Shown: positions 15,865 through 24,257, counted from the first letter of the stretch. The stretch: DNA of 43,310 nt from Candidatus Gastranaerophilales bacterium (GCA_944323945.1 CALUUL010000011.1:1-43310), one strand, 5' to 3'. Numbers and translations: made by a program. Notes: a model not told the origin generated them from the letters alone.

Positions 15865-16461
15865 CTATCCTCCTATGATTTTGTTTAGTGCTGTTTCATA
15901 AAGACTACCAGGTATTGATATGTTGCTTGCATAATCCATTATTGCATTATACATAAATAATATGCCTTGACTACCAGTTGTTTTATAAACTATATCCCCA
16001 TTGCCCTTTTCTGCAATTGCAGTTACTTTATCTGGTTTAATATCGAGCGGCCGGTCTGACTTTAATACAAATCTCCAAGACCTATCATTCGAGCTTTTAA
16101 AGTTGCTATCAACATCATATTCCCAATATAAATCTTTTGCAAATGTGTTTGGATATGGACTTTTACTACCTTCAATGCCGACACCAAATTCAATATATGC
16201 ACCTTTTTCATGGTCTAAGATAAGTGTTCCTGAATTAGCAAATACTTGTTTTACAAATCTTGTTTGCAACTCTTGTATCATACCTGCATCTAGTCCACTT
16301 GAATTAAGATATTGTATTGCCCTATTTTTAATCCAATCCAAAGATAAGGAAATAAATTCGGTATTTACTTGGTTTTGAATTTTGGCAACTATGTTATCTA
16401 TTTGTTTTTGGGCATTTTGTATTCCAGCATCAGACAAATCAAAACTTATGATTTTACTCAT
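15865..16461 (-). CDS. HK97 gp10-like tail connector protein
   Basis: 198 residues. A helical N-terminus (QNAQKQIDNIVAKIQNQVNT) is followed by AYIEFGVGIEGSKSPYPN, which resembles the EFGTxxxxPxP region of HK97-gp10 family proteins, and a basic/aromatic middle. Order (after the head closure gene, before the tail terminator) supports this. Role: head-tail joining or tail completion. The start follows two bases after the previous stop, with GTGGAGAACTAGT upstream. Confidence 0.7.
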   Translation of the reverse strand: MSKIISFDLSDAGIQNAQKQIDNIVAKIQNQVNTEFISLSLDWIKNRAIQYLNSSGLDAGMIQELQTRFVKQVFANSGTLILDHEKGAYIEFGVGIEGSKSPYPNTFAKDLYWEYDVDSNFKSSNDRSWRFVLKSDRPLDIKPDKVTAIAEKGNGDIVYKTTGSQGILFMYNAIMDYASNISIPGSLYETALNKIIGG

Positions 16462-16462
16462 A

Positions 16463-16843
16463 CTAGTTCTCCACTCTTGATTTTAGAGCATAATATATCA
16501 CACGGTTTTGCTTAGCAACTTTTGCAACCTTAAAATTGGCATCGTATCCCCAACCATATTCAGGTTCTGTCCCTGTATCATAGCCATCTGGTTTTCCAAT
16601 GTCTATATAAAAAACATCGCCTTCCTTAATTTCAGTATCCCACATTTCATAAGGGCTAGCACACATTTTTTCCTCATAGTCTTTGTATTCGCCAAATGTT
16701 TCATCATAAACATTTCCAGTATTTGGCTGTATTGTTAAATACATCGGTCGCAGAATATAAGAAACTGGCTTATCAAATAACGCAACTTCTGCATTATCAC
16801 CACTAATTCTCTTGCAATGATATACTGTTGCTCCGTTTTTCAT
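16463..16843 (-). CDS. Head closure/head-tail adaptor protein
   Basis: 126 residues, beta-rich. MKNGATVYHCKRISGDNAEV and the KEGDVFYIDIGKPDGYD segment fit small head-closure proteins (SPP1 gp16 type). The start codon overlaps the stop of the connector gene (TAATG), with AAGGAGGACAGC upstream. The assignment is by size and position between the connector and gp10-like genes. Confidence 0.6.
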   Translation of the reverse strand: MKNGATVYHCKRISGDNAEVALFDKPVSYILRPMYLTIQPNTGNVYDETFGEYKDYEEKMCASPYEMWDTEIKEGDVFYIDIGKPDGYDTGTEPEYGWGYDANFKVAKVAKQNRVIYYALKSRVEN

Positions 16844-17187
16844 TAGCTGTCCTCCTTAGGGTCTTGCCCAACAGCCCTTGCCATTCTTGGCAATCTATCA
16901 AGCAACCCTTGGCTTACTCCTGCTCTATCAAAAGTCCATGACATACCATTTTCTTTGTATGAAAGCACATTGCTAATACCAACTCTTTCAACAAGTTCAT
17001 CAACACAATCAAGTATCCACATATCATATCTAGCAGTTTTATCCCAATCAAAGTTTGAATAATTGATGGACAAATCAGCAGGATATATTTGCTCAATACA
17101 AATAGACTTTGCCTTATTTACAAACAAAGCAACTTCATTATCAGTCATATATGAGTATTTTGCTTTTACCATTGCATTAAAGTCCAT
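16843..17187 (-). CDS. Head-tail connector (gp6/gp15-like adaptor)
   Basis: 114 residues, all helical, beginning MDFNAMVKAKYSYMTDNEV. The pattern of an N-terminal helix, a Trp-containing helix (DKTARYDMWILDCVDELVER) and a C-terminal tail matches the gp6/gp15 connector family. It comes directly after the capsid gene. I prefer the ATG at 17187 to the TTG at 17190: both share AAAAGGAGA, but the ATG has better spacing. Confidence 0.7.
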   Translation of the reverse strand: MDFNAMVKAKYSYMTDNEVALFVNKAKSICIEQIYPADLSINYSNFDWDKTARYDMWILDCVDELVERVGISNVLSYKENGMSWTFDRAGVSQGLLDRLPRMARAVGQDPKEDS

Positions 17188-17206
17188 CAATCAATTCTCC
17201 TTTTAA

Positions 17207-18229
17207 TTAAGCTTTTGCAAACATCAATGCAACTCTGCTCTCATTTGTCAATGCAACAACATAATGTTTGTCAGCAGTTACAACAGTTTGTCTTTTTGTT
17301 GATTGTCTTTCAACTTCAACATTAGTATCTCTTTTCAAGAAAATTGTAAGTGCTGGTGTGTCTTCTTCGGTTTCCTCATCACCATTCAATTTAACAATTG
17401 GGTTAATAAAATATGTGTTAGCATCAATTTTTGCAACATAATCACCAACTGCTGGAGTATAAGATGATGGATATGTTTTAGTAATGCTTGCAAGGTCGAT
17501 TTGAGTTCCGCCAGAAGCTCCGCTAGCAACAACCTCCAATGCACCGCTATCACCAGAGTTCACTTTTTTGTATCCTTCCGCATTTTTAACAACTCTCTTT
17601 GAAGGAACAATTCTAGTATTGGCAATCATACCGATTTCGCCATACATAATAACATTTGTGCCTGCACCATATTTGTCTGCTGAAATAAAGTTGCTATCTT
17701 TTCTCAAAGTTGAAACTTGCGATGGATGAACAAACATAACTTTATCTGAGTTGATTTCTTCTTGAAGTAAATCTATTGAATCTACAATGTTATTATAACT
17801 AATTTTTGATGTCGTCTCAAAAATATTTGATGCGTCACCAAGTTCTGCCATGCTTTCATCATCGATATAATCTGCGATTGCCATAACAATTTGTTTTACA
17901 CATTCGCCATATGGGTCGCCGTAACCGCTCAAAATTGCTTCATCAGTAATTGTTTTACCGTCACCAATTTTATGAATTGTATATTCAGCGGTGCTTGATG
18001 TCAATTGATGAATTGGTATTTCTTCCCCTTCTGGAACAACAGTTGCTTCACCTGTATAATTCCATTTTGGAACAGTAATTGTGCTTCCTGGTCTTCCTTG
18101 CAGTGTAGTATCAATTCTAGCAAATGGTGTAACCCTAATTTTTTTATCAAGTTTTGCAGAAATCATGTCCGCAAGAACTTCTGGGTCAACTACATTGTTT
18201 AAAAATGTTCTATTTCCTTGTGCTGCCAT
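17207..18229 (-). CDS. Major capsid protein (HK97 fold, N4-gp56-like)
   Basis: 340 residues. The N-terminal arm (FLNNVVDPEVLADMISAKLD) and the E-loop-like part (GSTITVPKWNYTGEATVVPE) with EGEEIPIHQLTSSTAEYTIH are typical of the N4-gp56/SPP1-like capsid family. The P-domain contains SYNNIVDSIDLLQEEIN and VMFVHPSQVSTLRKDSNF. It directly follows the scaffold gene. Role: forms the icosahedral shell. AGGAGAAAATAAAAA precedes the ATG. Confidence 0.9.
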   Translation of the reverse strand: MAAQGNRTFLNNVVDPEVLADMISAKLDKKIRVTPFARIDTTLQGRPGSTITVPKWNYTGEATVVPEGEEIPIHQLTSSTAEYTIHKIGDGKTITDEAILSGYGDPYGECVKQIVMAIADYIDDESMAELGDASNIFETTSKISYNNIVDSIDLLQEEINSDKVMFVHPSQVSTLRKDSNFISADKYGAGTNVIMYGEIGMIANTRIVPSKRVVKNAEGYKKVNSGDSGALEVVASGASGGTQIDLASITKTYPSSYTPAVGDYVAKIDANTYFINPIVKLNGDEETEEDTPALTIFLKRDTNVEVERQSTKRQTVVTADKHYVVALTNESRVALMFAKA

Positions 18230-18247
18230 TTTTTATTTTCTCCTTTT

Positions 18248-18799
18248 TTATTTTGCATATTTTTTATAAAGTTCTGGATTTTTGTTTTTGAGTTCCATTC
18301 TCTCTGCAACAGTCATTTTGTTAAACTGTTCTTTTGTAACTTCGCCATTGTTATCGTTCTGAGGTGGCGGAGTTGGGTTTTTAGCAAGTAGTTCTTGTTC
18401 AATACTTTTTCTTAAATTGCTTTCTCGCTCATTTTCAAATTTATTGAGAATGTCAAGAGCATCAAGAGTATTGCCATCAGCAAACTTGCTCGAAATCTCA
18501 TCAAGAATCTTTGTATCGCTTACACGACCAGACAAACTTGATTTGATTTTTGATACAGAAAGTTCTCTTTCCAAACTTTTATAATAAGTTTCCCTTTCTG
18601 CAATTTCAGCCCTTTGTTTTTCCTCATCGGTCAACTTTGCTTGATACTTTGCTTTAAGGTCTTTGTTATACTTATCCAAGTTTGCATTATCCTTTTGCAA
18701 TTTCTCATAAAGTGCCTTATAGTCAACTTGTGGCTCTTGTGGAGTATCAACTCCTGTTGGTTCGGTGGTTAAAACACCATTGTTTTCGTTATTTTCCAT
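18248..18799 (-). CDS. Scaffold protein
   Basis: 183 residues, highly charged and helical. An acidic N-terminus (MENNENNGVLTTEPTGVDTP) is followed by a coiled coil (YKALYEKLQKDNANLDKYNK), then a basic, helical C-terminus (EQFNKMTVAERMELKNKNPE) of the type that binds the capsid protein. It lies between portal and capsid, as usual. AAGGAGGATAGTT precedes the ATG. Confidence 0.85.
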   Translation of the reverse strand: MENNENNGVLTTEPTGVDTPQEPQVDYKALYEKLQKDNANLDKYNKDLKAKYQAKLTDEEKQRAEIAERETYYKSLERELSVSKIKSSLSGRVSDTKILDEISSKFADGNTLDALDILNKFENERESNLRKSIEQELLAKNPTPPPQNDNNGEVTKEQFNKMTVAERMELKNKNPELYKKYAK

Positions 18800-18827
18800 A
18801 ACTATCCTCCTTGCGTTTTATAAGTGT

Positions 18828-20327
18828 TCACTCACTATAACTTTCTTGCGTTTTAGTGACTTCACTGTCATTTATATTTTCACTATTACTAGTGTTAATA
18901 CCTGCATTTGTTTCATGTGAAACATTTTGTTTGTCCATATAATCTTGTATAATCTTGCCAATAGTAATAGGGTCATTTGATAACCTACACCAAGCAATCG
19001 CAATTTCAGGTGGCACTTTGCAATCTATAAATTCTTTATATGCCTGTGCTTTTACTTGCATATTATCAGACATGTTAGGATTATACTTAATTTCAACCTC
19101 GCTAGCATTAAGTTCATTTACCTTCGTATTTGCTACATTTTTGCAAATAAATAACATTCTATCAAGCACATCATAATCTGCATTTATAAATGAATTTATT
19201 TCATCGAGCAATCTATCATAAGCATTTTCCCAACCATTTCCAAGTTGTAATGCACCAGCCTTATTTCCACCATTTGATGTGTCGGAAGTGGCAAGTGGCA
19301 CGCCACAAGCAGAATAAAGTTCGTTTTTCAGACTTTCCATAAGCGTCAATATGTCGCTGTAGTTAAGTTTGGTGCTAATTGTCTTCACATCTGCTTTCAG
19401 CTCAGGGTTCTTGTCGTTGAGAACAATAATTCCATTCTTTTTCGCAATTCTTAGGAACTCCGCCTCTTTCTCTTGGCCTTCGCCCAAAGCACAGTTCATA
19501 AAAATCATCATTTCATTAACTATGTCTTGAATATTGTCAACTTCATCTGAATAGATTTGGTCGATTGCATTTTGTAATGTTTCGCCTATTTCAACAATAC
19601 CAATTCGGCTTTTGTTCGCATATTTTTCGACAAGTGGCAATTTCTTATAAATTGTTCTTGGGAATGTTTGTGCCTTGTTTATATTAAAGCTTACAAAATC
19701 GGTAGTTTCAACTTCGTAATAAGCATCTGGCAAATATATCGACACAATTGTTCTTTGAACTGGCAAATCTTCATCAAGTCGCGTAACAAGAATATCAAAT
19801 AATTCTTCATTTCCATTATATGAACTATATATCTTCGCACATGTATCGCTTGGTTTGCACCATACATTAAATGGCGCTTGGTATTCTAAGTCAAGTAAAG
19901 CAAGATTTGGCTTCGGTTCAATAAAATAATAACAATTTCCAACCGTGTATACTTCTGTAATAACATCTTTGTCTACACTTCGCATTTTTACATCTTTACA
20001 ATATTTGTTTAGATATTTAATGTCATCAGTTTGCATTTCTTTGCTTTGCGAATACTCTTTTGGGTTGCCAAGAGCATAACCACTTTTGAAATTTACCATT
20101 GCCCATAAGTGCGGTGTCGCAATTTTATTGTTTATATCGCTGTCATCTTCATATCTTCTTGTTTTATTGGAAATTTCGTGTTGGTTTTCGTATATTTCTC
20201 TAAAATGTTTTACTCTACTAGCGTTTGCATTAAATTTAGTAGCAATGGTTGACATATATGGCATAATTTTTTCAATAGTCAAGCCATTAGCTTTCAGCGG
20301 TAACCTTATAGGTTTAATCCCTGCCAT
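18828..20327 (-). CDS. Portal protein (SPP1 gp6-like)
   Basis: 499 residues. The N-terminus has IMPYMSTIATKFNANASRVK and the segment HEISNKTRRYEDDSDINNKI, then NFKSGYALGNPKEYS, typical of the SPP1 portal family. The stem region contains ISTKLNYSDILTLMESLKNE and the crown is acidic and Asn-rich at the C-terminus. It follows the terminase and zinc protein genes. Role: dodecameric ring for DNA entry at a capsid vertex. AAAGGAGGACAATA precedes the ATG. Confidence 0.9.
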   Translation of the reverse strand: MAGIKPIRLPLKANGLTIEKIMPYMSTIATKFNANASRVKHFREIYENQHEISNKTRRYEDDSDINNKIATPHLWAMVNFKSGYALGNPKEYSQSKEMQTDDIKYLNKYCKDVKMRSVDKDVITEVYTVGNCYYFIEPKPNLALLDLEYQAPFNVWCKPSDTCAKIYSSYNGNEELFDILVTRLDEDLPVQRTIVSIYLPDAYYEVETTDFVSFNINKAQTFPRTIYKKLPLVEKYANKSRIGIVEIGETLQNAIDQIYSDEVDNIQDIVNEMMIFMNCALGEGQEKEAEFLRIAKKNGIIVLNDKNPELKADVKTISTKLNYSDILTLMESLKNELYSACGVPLATSDTSNGGNKAGALQLGNGWENAYDRLLDEINSFINADYDVLDRMLFICKNVANTKVNELNASEVEIKYNPNMSDNMQVKAQAYKEFIDCKVPPEIAIAWCRLSNDPITIGKIIQDYMDKQNVSHETNAGINTSNSENINDSEVTKTQESYSE

Positions 20328-20490
20328 TATTGTCCTCCTTTGCTTTTATAGAATATAAAATCTTTGCCCCGCAATTTCGACATTTTGCTGTTTCTACGGC
20401 TTTATTAATAGAAAAGTCAACGATAACATCGCCTTTTGTATATATTTTAAGCATTTTTTGTTTGCACTTCGGACATTCTAAAATTTGCAC
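20314..20490 (-). CDS. Com-like small zinc-finger protein (GTG start)
   Basis: 58 residues, with two CxxC knuckles (C6-P-K-C9 and C37-R-N-C40), separated by a short beta segment. It starts with GTG at 20490 after GGAGAATAAA and overlaps the portal start by 14 bases, suggesting coupling. Com family proteins of phages (Mu Com) regulate translation of a downstream gene; many phages carry similar small zinc proteins between terminase and portal. The role here is inferred. It lies just downstream of the promoter at 20535-20563. Confidence 0.75.
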   Translation of the reverse strand: MQILECPKCKQKMLKIYTKGDVIVDFSINKAVETAKCRNCGAKILYSIKAKEDNNGRD

Positions 20491-20505
20491 TTTATTCTCC
20501 TAAAA

Positions 20506-20567
20506 AAAATAGGCAAAACTATCATTCACATACTATTATATGCAAAAGTTTTAAATTTGTCTATTTT
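20506..20567 (-). repeat. Inverted repeat spanning an internal late promoter
   Basis: AAAATAGGCAAA (20506-20517) and TTTGTCTATTTT (20556-20567) pair over 12 positions with one G-T. The right arm contains the -35 element of the promoter, and the loop contains the -10. It could be an operator or a terminator of the terminase transcript. Confidence 0.45.
20535..20563 (-). promoter_or_regulatory. Internal late promoter (TAGACA-17-TATAAT)
   Basis: TAGACA at 20563-20558, a 17-base spacer and TATAAT at 20540-20535 on the minus strand, ahead of the zinc protein and portal genes, after the terminase gene. The 164-base gap between the terminase and the zinc protein holds nothing else evident. Confidence 0.7.
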
Positions 20568-20653
20568 TTATTAATATTTTCTATCTTTATGCAAAATACT
20601 GGATATTTATACATGCATATGCATAAAAATTCGTGTTTTTGTATAAAAATAAA

Positions 20654-22525
20654 CTATCTTTTAAAAGAGTGAACCTGTGCAAAACCCATTTGTTGAAATT
20701 TTATATATTTAGTGCAATAAACAGCACAGCATTCTGGAGCGTCATCTGCAATATTGTCCTTATATTTCCAATAAGTAATATCACTCATTGCGCGCCCAAC
20801 TTCTGAATTTGCTGGGAATACACGCCTAGACGGAAACCATAAATATGATTGAACTGCCGTCTGCGCTGCATATATTTTATCTTTCTTTTGTTGCCAAGAA
20901 TAGTAAGTCTCGACTTTACAGGTATACCTCATTTTTTCAAGTGTTTTTATAATCTGAGACTTAATCGTGCTTTCAGTATTCTCTTCGGCACTTCCTTCTA
21001 TACATCTATGATTTTTTATCTTTTCGCATATAGTTTCTAACACGGTTTTCCCACTTGGATAAACATAGTCAAGTGGCTTGTTGTCAAGAAAAGCATCGAC
21101 CAAATAGTGCCTATCTCCTACTTCCCTAAAGTATAAACAGCAAGTTTTGTCGTTTCCCTTTCGAGATGGGTCTAAAATAAATCTATATTTCCCATTTTCG
21201 TCAGGCAAATCTTCATAAATGTGTAAATTCCCCCAGTCAAATGGGTTGTCAACGCTAGAAAGGGGCTGCTGTTGTTCCATTGCTTGAAACATACGACCGT
21301 TGTCAAGTGCATTATCTCTCTGCAATCTTGCTTCTGCGGTTGGATATTTCTCAGGATATGTGCTTTCGTCAGTTTCATAATCGAGTTTTGGGATTATAAC
21401 AAATACTGATACCCCATCTTTGATTATATAATCACTCTTTGCAATTTTAGTGAACCTATTTATTTTCGATACTTGAGCAATATCGCCATTATTTAGCCTC
21501 AATAAATGCGTAAGTATGTCGTCAACCGAGTATGTTGTCCCGCCAGCAATTACATAAAAGTTTGTTAAATCGTAATTTCGTTTAAACCATTCATTCGAGA
21601 GTCTAAATTTATCTTTTTCATGTGCTTTTGGATTGTTTGCATCAGCAAGCTGAGCAATGTCGTCAAGAAATAAGTATTTTGCACGAACACCATTTGTATT
21701 TTTCTCTTTCGATACAACACGCAAATTCACAGGCTTTGAACTTCCGCGAATACGCAATTTCGACCCACTATCTTTCGCCTGCTTAATTGAAAACATGTTG
21801 TTTGATGTCGCTTCAGTATCAACGACTTCTTTTCCATCTACAACTTTGGTTTCCAAAAATTGTTTGAAGTATGGAAACACCTTTGCATATCTAGGCGACA
21901 CCATTAAATCAATCAATCCAAGCGTAAATGTTCCAACATTTTCGCTCGCACCAAACACATATAATGCGTCATCGTTTATATTGTTGCCAAATATAAAAGC
22001 AAGTGTCATGGCGTTTGAGTATGTTTTTCCAAGCCCCGTGAAGCACTGTTTCGAGATAAATTTCACATCGCCGTTCAAAATCATGCTGTTCGCATAATAC
22101 CAAAACCCGCCAAACAAGTGCATTGTTGGCTCCCAAATTTTCTCTTTTGGTTTTTTATCGAACTCCATATATCTAACAAAGTGCGACAACGACCGACAGC
22201 TCGCCAACGCATAAAAATCGTCATAACAGTCTGCATACAGCATTGACAGCTCTAAATTATCTTTATTTTTCGAAACTTTCTCTTCGAGTAGTGGAAGAAT
22301 GTGGGCAACTATTTCTTTGACACACTTCCGTATTCCCTTCTCGCCCCGGTCATTATTCAGCCCAGTATAATATTCATGTATCTGCGACCAATACACTTCG
22401 TGGCATAAAGAAAAAAGCTCGAGCATTTTTTCGTCATTTTTCCACTTTTCCACATCGCGCCTTGCCGCGCTAATCGCACTATTTATCGTTTGTATGCTTT
22501 CGCTCAAATCGCTATACTCAACCAT
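20654..22525 (-). CDS. terL: Terminase large subunit
   Basis: 623 residues. The N-terminal ~130 are helical. Walker A is a deviant GLGKT (164-168, in CFTGLGKTYS); Walker B is YLFLDD (284-289). The C-terminal RNase H-like nuclease begins RFILDPSRKGND (about residue 450), with its catalytic Asp. The order sigma-HTH-TerL-portal supports it. It cuts and pumps DNA into proheads with ATP. GAAAGGAGAGC precedes the ATG. No classical small subunit lies next to it; the 81-residue helix-turn-helix protein upstream or the 219-residue protein at 27875 could serve. Confidence 0.9.
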   Translation of the reverse strand: MVEYSDLSESIQTINSAISAARRDVEKWKNDEKMLELFSLCHEVYWSQIHEYYTGLNNDRGEKGIRKCVKEIVAHILPLLEEKVSKNKDNLELSMLYADCYDDFYALASCRSLSHFVRYMEFDKKPKEKIWEPTMHLFGGFWYYANSMILNGDVKFISKQCFTGLGKTYSNAMTLAFIFGNNINDDALYVFGASENVGTFTLGLIDLMVSPRYAKVFPYFKQFLETKVVDGKEVVDTEATSNNMFSIKQAKDSGSKLRIRGSSKPVNLRVVSKEKNTNGVRAKYLFLDDIAQLADANNPKAHEKDKFRLSNEWFKRNYDLTNFYVIAGGTTYSVDDILTHLLRLNNGDIAQVSKINRFTKIAKSDYIIKDGVSVFVIIPKLDYETDESTYPEKYPTAEARLQRDNALDNGRMFQAMEQQQPLSSVDNPFDWGNLHIYEDLPDENGKYRFILDPSRKGNDKTCCLYFREVGDRHYLVDAFLDNKPLDYVYPSGKTVLETICEKIKNHRCIEGSAEENTESTIKSQIIKTLEKMRYTCKVETYYSWQQKKDKIYAAQTAVQSYLWFPSRRVFPANSEVGRAMSDITYWKYKDNIADDAPECCAVYCTKYIKFQQMGFAQVHSFKR

Positions 22526-22563
22526 TTTCCAACAGCTCTCCTTTCGGTGGCAGAAAAAACAAT

Positions 22564-22809
22564 TTAATCTTCGCCACGCAATATTGTAATCGCCTGCCTT
22601 GGGTATCTAATATTTCGCCCCTTCAACTTTTCCAACATCGCAACAACTTTCTCATAATTTTTTCGCGTTATCTTGCTCATTCCATGCACCCACCTGTAAA
22701 CAACATATTTGCCAACTCCAACCCAGTCCGCAATCTCTTGGTATGTCATTTGATACTCATTGCACGCAACCCACAACAAATCTCTTATATTGCTCTCAAT
22801 TCCAGTCAT
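22564..22809 (-). CDS. Small helix-turn-helix protein
   Basis: 81 residues. The helix-turn-helix is MTYQEIADWVGVGKYVVYRW (about 20-40), followed by a basic helix (ITRKNYEKVVAMLEKLKGR). The start overlaps the sigma factor stop (ATGA) with GAGGTGATAGAAAG upstream. Two roles fit: a terminase small subunit, since it sits right before TerL and many have an N-terminal HTH, or a transcription regulator. The region is unusually GC-rich for this genome. Confidence 0.65.
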   Translation of the reverse strand: MTGIESNIRDLLWVACNEYQMTYQEIADWVGVGKYVVYRWVHGMSKITRKNYEKVVAMLEKLKGRNIRYPRQAITILRGED

Positions 22810-23330
22810 CTTTCTATCACCTCCCCGTCTTCATACTTAAACTTCCCCCGCACAATCCGCTTCATCTTCACGAAAATCCGACTCACATTTTGCCTGCTCA
22901 CCCCAAAATCTTCGGCTATTAGCGACCTCTTTTTCCCGCTCAAAATCTCCCGAACAATCGCCTTGTCAGTGTCGCTTTTAAACCTCTCTACTATCCCCTT
23001 CAATTTTTCTATGTTTTCTTGTGGCTGAGAAGCGAACAGCTCCATAAACCCTTCCGCCTCAACCTCCTCCAAATCGACATCTTTTTCACTCAGCATCTCC
23101 CTCCACTTCCGCTCCCGCCTCAAATACATCGCCACCTCGTTCTTGGCGCACTTATATGCAAATGTAGAAAAACTGCACCCGCTCTCCTCCCTATAATTCG
23201 CGCACGCCTTAAGCACCCCGGCCACGCTCTCCCCTATCAGGTCCCGCCTCTGCGCCCTCTCGCCCCCATAATACCGATTTACCACCGCTGTCGCCATCGC
23301 CATTATCTCGTCCGCCCCTATCTCTACCAT
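22806..23330 (-). CDS. Phage sigma-70 family factor
   Basis: 174 residues. Region 2: RDLIGESVAGVLKACANYRE, then CSFSTFAYKCAKNEVAMYLR (the classic FxTYAxxxIxxxIxxxxRxx pattern of core binding and -10 recognition). Region 4: a C-terminal HTH (KKRSLIAEDFGVSRQNVSRI, basic after it). Regions 1 and 3 are short. Role: directs host polymerase to phage promoters, probably late ones. The start at 23330 (after GGGAGGAGGAGAGA) is decided by the promoter at 23356-23384, since the longer start at 23384 lies inside the promoter. It heads the late operon. Confidence 0.85.
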   Translation of the reverse strand: MVEIGADEIMAMATAVVNRYYGGERAQRRDLIGESVAGVLKACANYREESGCSFSTFAYKCAKNEVAMYLRRERKWREMLSEKDVDLEEVEAEGFMELFASQPQENIEKLKGIVERFKSDTDKAIVREILSGKKRSLIAEDFGVSRQNVSRIFVKMKRIVRGKFKYEDGEVIER

Positions 23331-23355
23331 TCTCTCCTCCTCCCTTCTCCCCCAT

Positions 23356-23384
23356 ATTATATCACCCCGTTGCAACTCTGTCAA
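23356..23384 (-). promoter_or_regulatory. Late operon promoter (TTGACA-17-TATAAT)
   Basis: A perfect consensus: TTGACA at 23384-23379, a 17-base spacer and TATAAT at 23361-23356, with a start point about 20 bases before the sigma factor gene. It looks like a host sigma-A promoter, so the phage sigma factor itself is probably made by host polymerase. Confidence 0.9.
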
Positions 23385-23440
23385 ATATTTATGCCTACTT
23401 TCGCAAAAATATTCACAACTACAAAATTTACCAGATTTTA

Positions 23441-23629
23441 AAAAGGGGGAGTAACCCGCCTGGGTGGCGGCCGTTCGTTTCTCCCCCGCCCCCTCTCTTT
23501 GTTTTTTTCTATATAAACAAATAAAAAATAATAAAGCCTGCGCGGGACGCGCTATTAGGCCACATTTTGCGCCTTATTTTCCTAATCGTTCGTTTAGGAC
23601 AATAAAAAGCCCATATATAGGCGGCGGGC
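23441..23629 (-). ncRNA. GC-rich island of stacked hairpins; tandem terminators or structured RNA
   Basis: In an AT-rich gap, three strong hairpins with T-rich tails on the minus strand: GCCC 23609-23612 with GGGC 23626-23629, then TTTTTATT; GCCT-GCGC 23536-23543 with GCGC 23549-23552 and AGGC 23557-23560, then TTTATTATTTTTT; and GGGGGAG 23445-23451 with CTCCCCC 23481-23487, enclosing CCGCC/GGCGG, then TTTTT. Between them, CCTAA 23581-23585 pairs with TTAGG 23594-23598. The loop motif CGTTCGTTT occurs twice (23472-23480 and near 23588-23595). An open frame at 23464-23670 on plus is not supported. Tandem terminators or a noncoding RNA both fit. Confidence 0.5.
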
Positions 23630-23649
23630 ATAGTGTTCCAAAGCCAAAA

Positions 23650-24016
23650 TTTAAAAATTTATATATTTAAAACTTTTTTCATATATAAAAGCAAAAATCT
23701 GCAGTTATCTAATTCACATAAAAATAAAATATTACAATCTTTATATTTATATTTACATCTTTATATTTATTTTTATACAAGTTAGTTATATTATATATAT
23801 ATTAATACAACATGCACATATATATTATATATTGTTTATTTATAATGAGAAAAATTATTTTTTGTTGTCGAAGCGTGTAATATATATTATTATATAAAGC
23901 AAACTATAATGCTTCTATATAGGCAAAGAATATATATTATATATAATATAGTTTTATAAAGTTATATAGTTTATAAAAAAAATATATAGAATTTATAAAA
24001 AACTTTGTAAAAATAA
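23650..24016. promoter_or_regulatory. AT-rich intergenic stretch
   Basis: About 370 bases of nearly pure A/T with many short palindromes (TATATATTATATATA-like near 23800-23960) and one inverted pair GAAGC 23869 region / GCTTC 23911 region. No gene is seen. It separates the divergent late and plus-strand promoters, so it is probably regulatory or easily melted DNA. Confidence 0.5.
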
Positions 24017-24045
24017 TTGACTTTGTTATATTTATTTGTTATAAT
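24017..24045 (+). promoter_or_regulatory. Promoter of the plus-strand operon (TTGACT-17-TATAAT)
   Basis: TTGACT 24017-24022, 17 bases, TATAAT 24040-24045, about 25 bases before the first ribosome site (AAAAGGAGG at 24059). It is the only clear plus-strand promoter in the window. Confidence 0.85.
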
Positions 24046-24077
24046 ATAGATGAAATTAAAAAAGGAGGTAAAAGGCT

Positions 24078-24257
24078 ATGATTGAAGCGTTAAACATGAA
24101 CGAACTTGCGCATTTGGTGAAATGGTTTAAAGCTCTGCACGGAAGCGCGGCAACGCTTGGCGACTTGCAAAAGTACATCACGGCGAACCGTATTACAAAT
24201 AAAGCCCGGTTACTCAATAAACTGCACGCGGAATTTGTCAACGCAAGCGAAAACTAA
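24078..24257 (+). CDS. 59-residue protein, first gene of plus-strand operon
   Basis: MIEALNMNELAHLVKWFKAL and on to the C-terminus NKLHAEFVNASEN. Probably all helical. A strong AAAAGGAGG site stands 11 bases upstream of ATG. Codon use is richer in G/C than its neighbours (GCG, CGG, CAC), which may mean a different origin. The family is not recognised. The first place in a strongly promoted small-gene operon suggests an early host-takeover or anti-defence role, without direct evidence. Confidence 0.7.
   Translation: MIEALNMNELAHLVKWFKALHGSAATLGDLQKYITANRITNKARLLNKLHAEFVNASEN

Noticed and set aside
23019..23441. Plus-strand open frame of 140 codons opposite the sigma factor
   Set aside because: A shadow of the GC-rich sigma gene; Pro/His/Leu-rich product and no ribosome site.
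23464..23670. Plus-strand open frame of 68 codons
   Set aside because: It starts inside hairpins, has no ribosome site, and its product is not protein-like; the region is better explained as structured noncoding DNA.
23800..23960. AT palindromes as a replication origin
   Set aside because: Only simple A/T runs without iterons or an initiator gene next to them; the repeats in the initiator gene at 31969-32071 are a better candidate.
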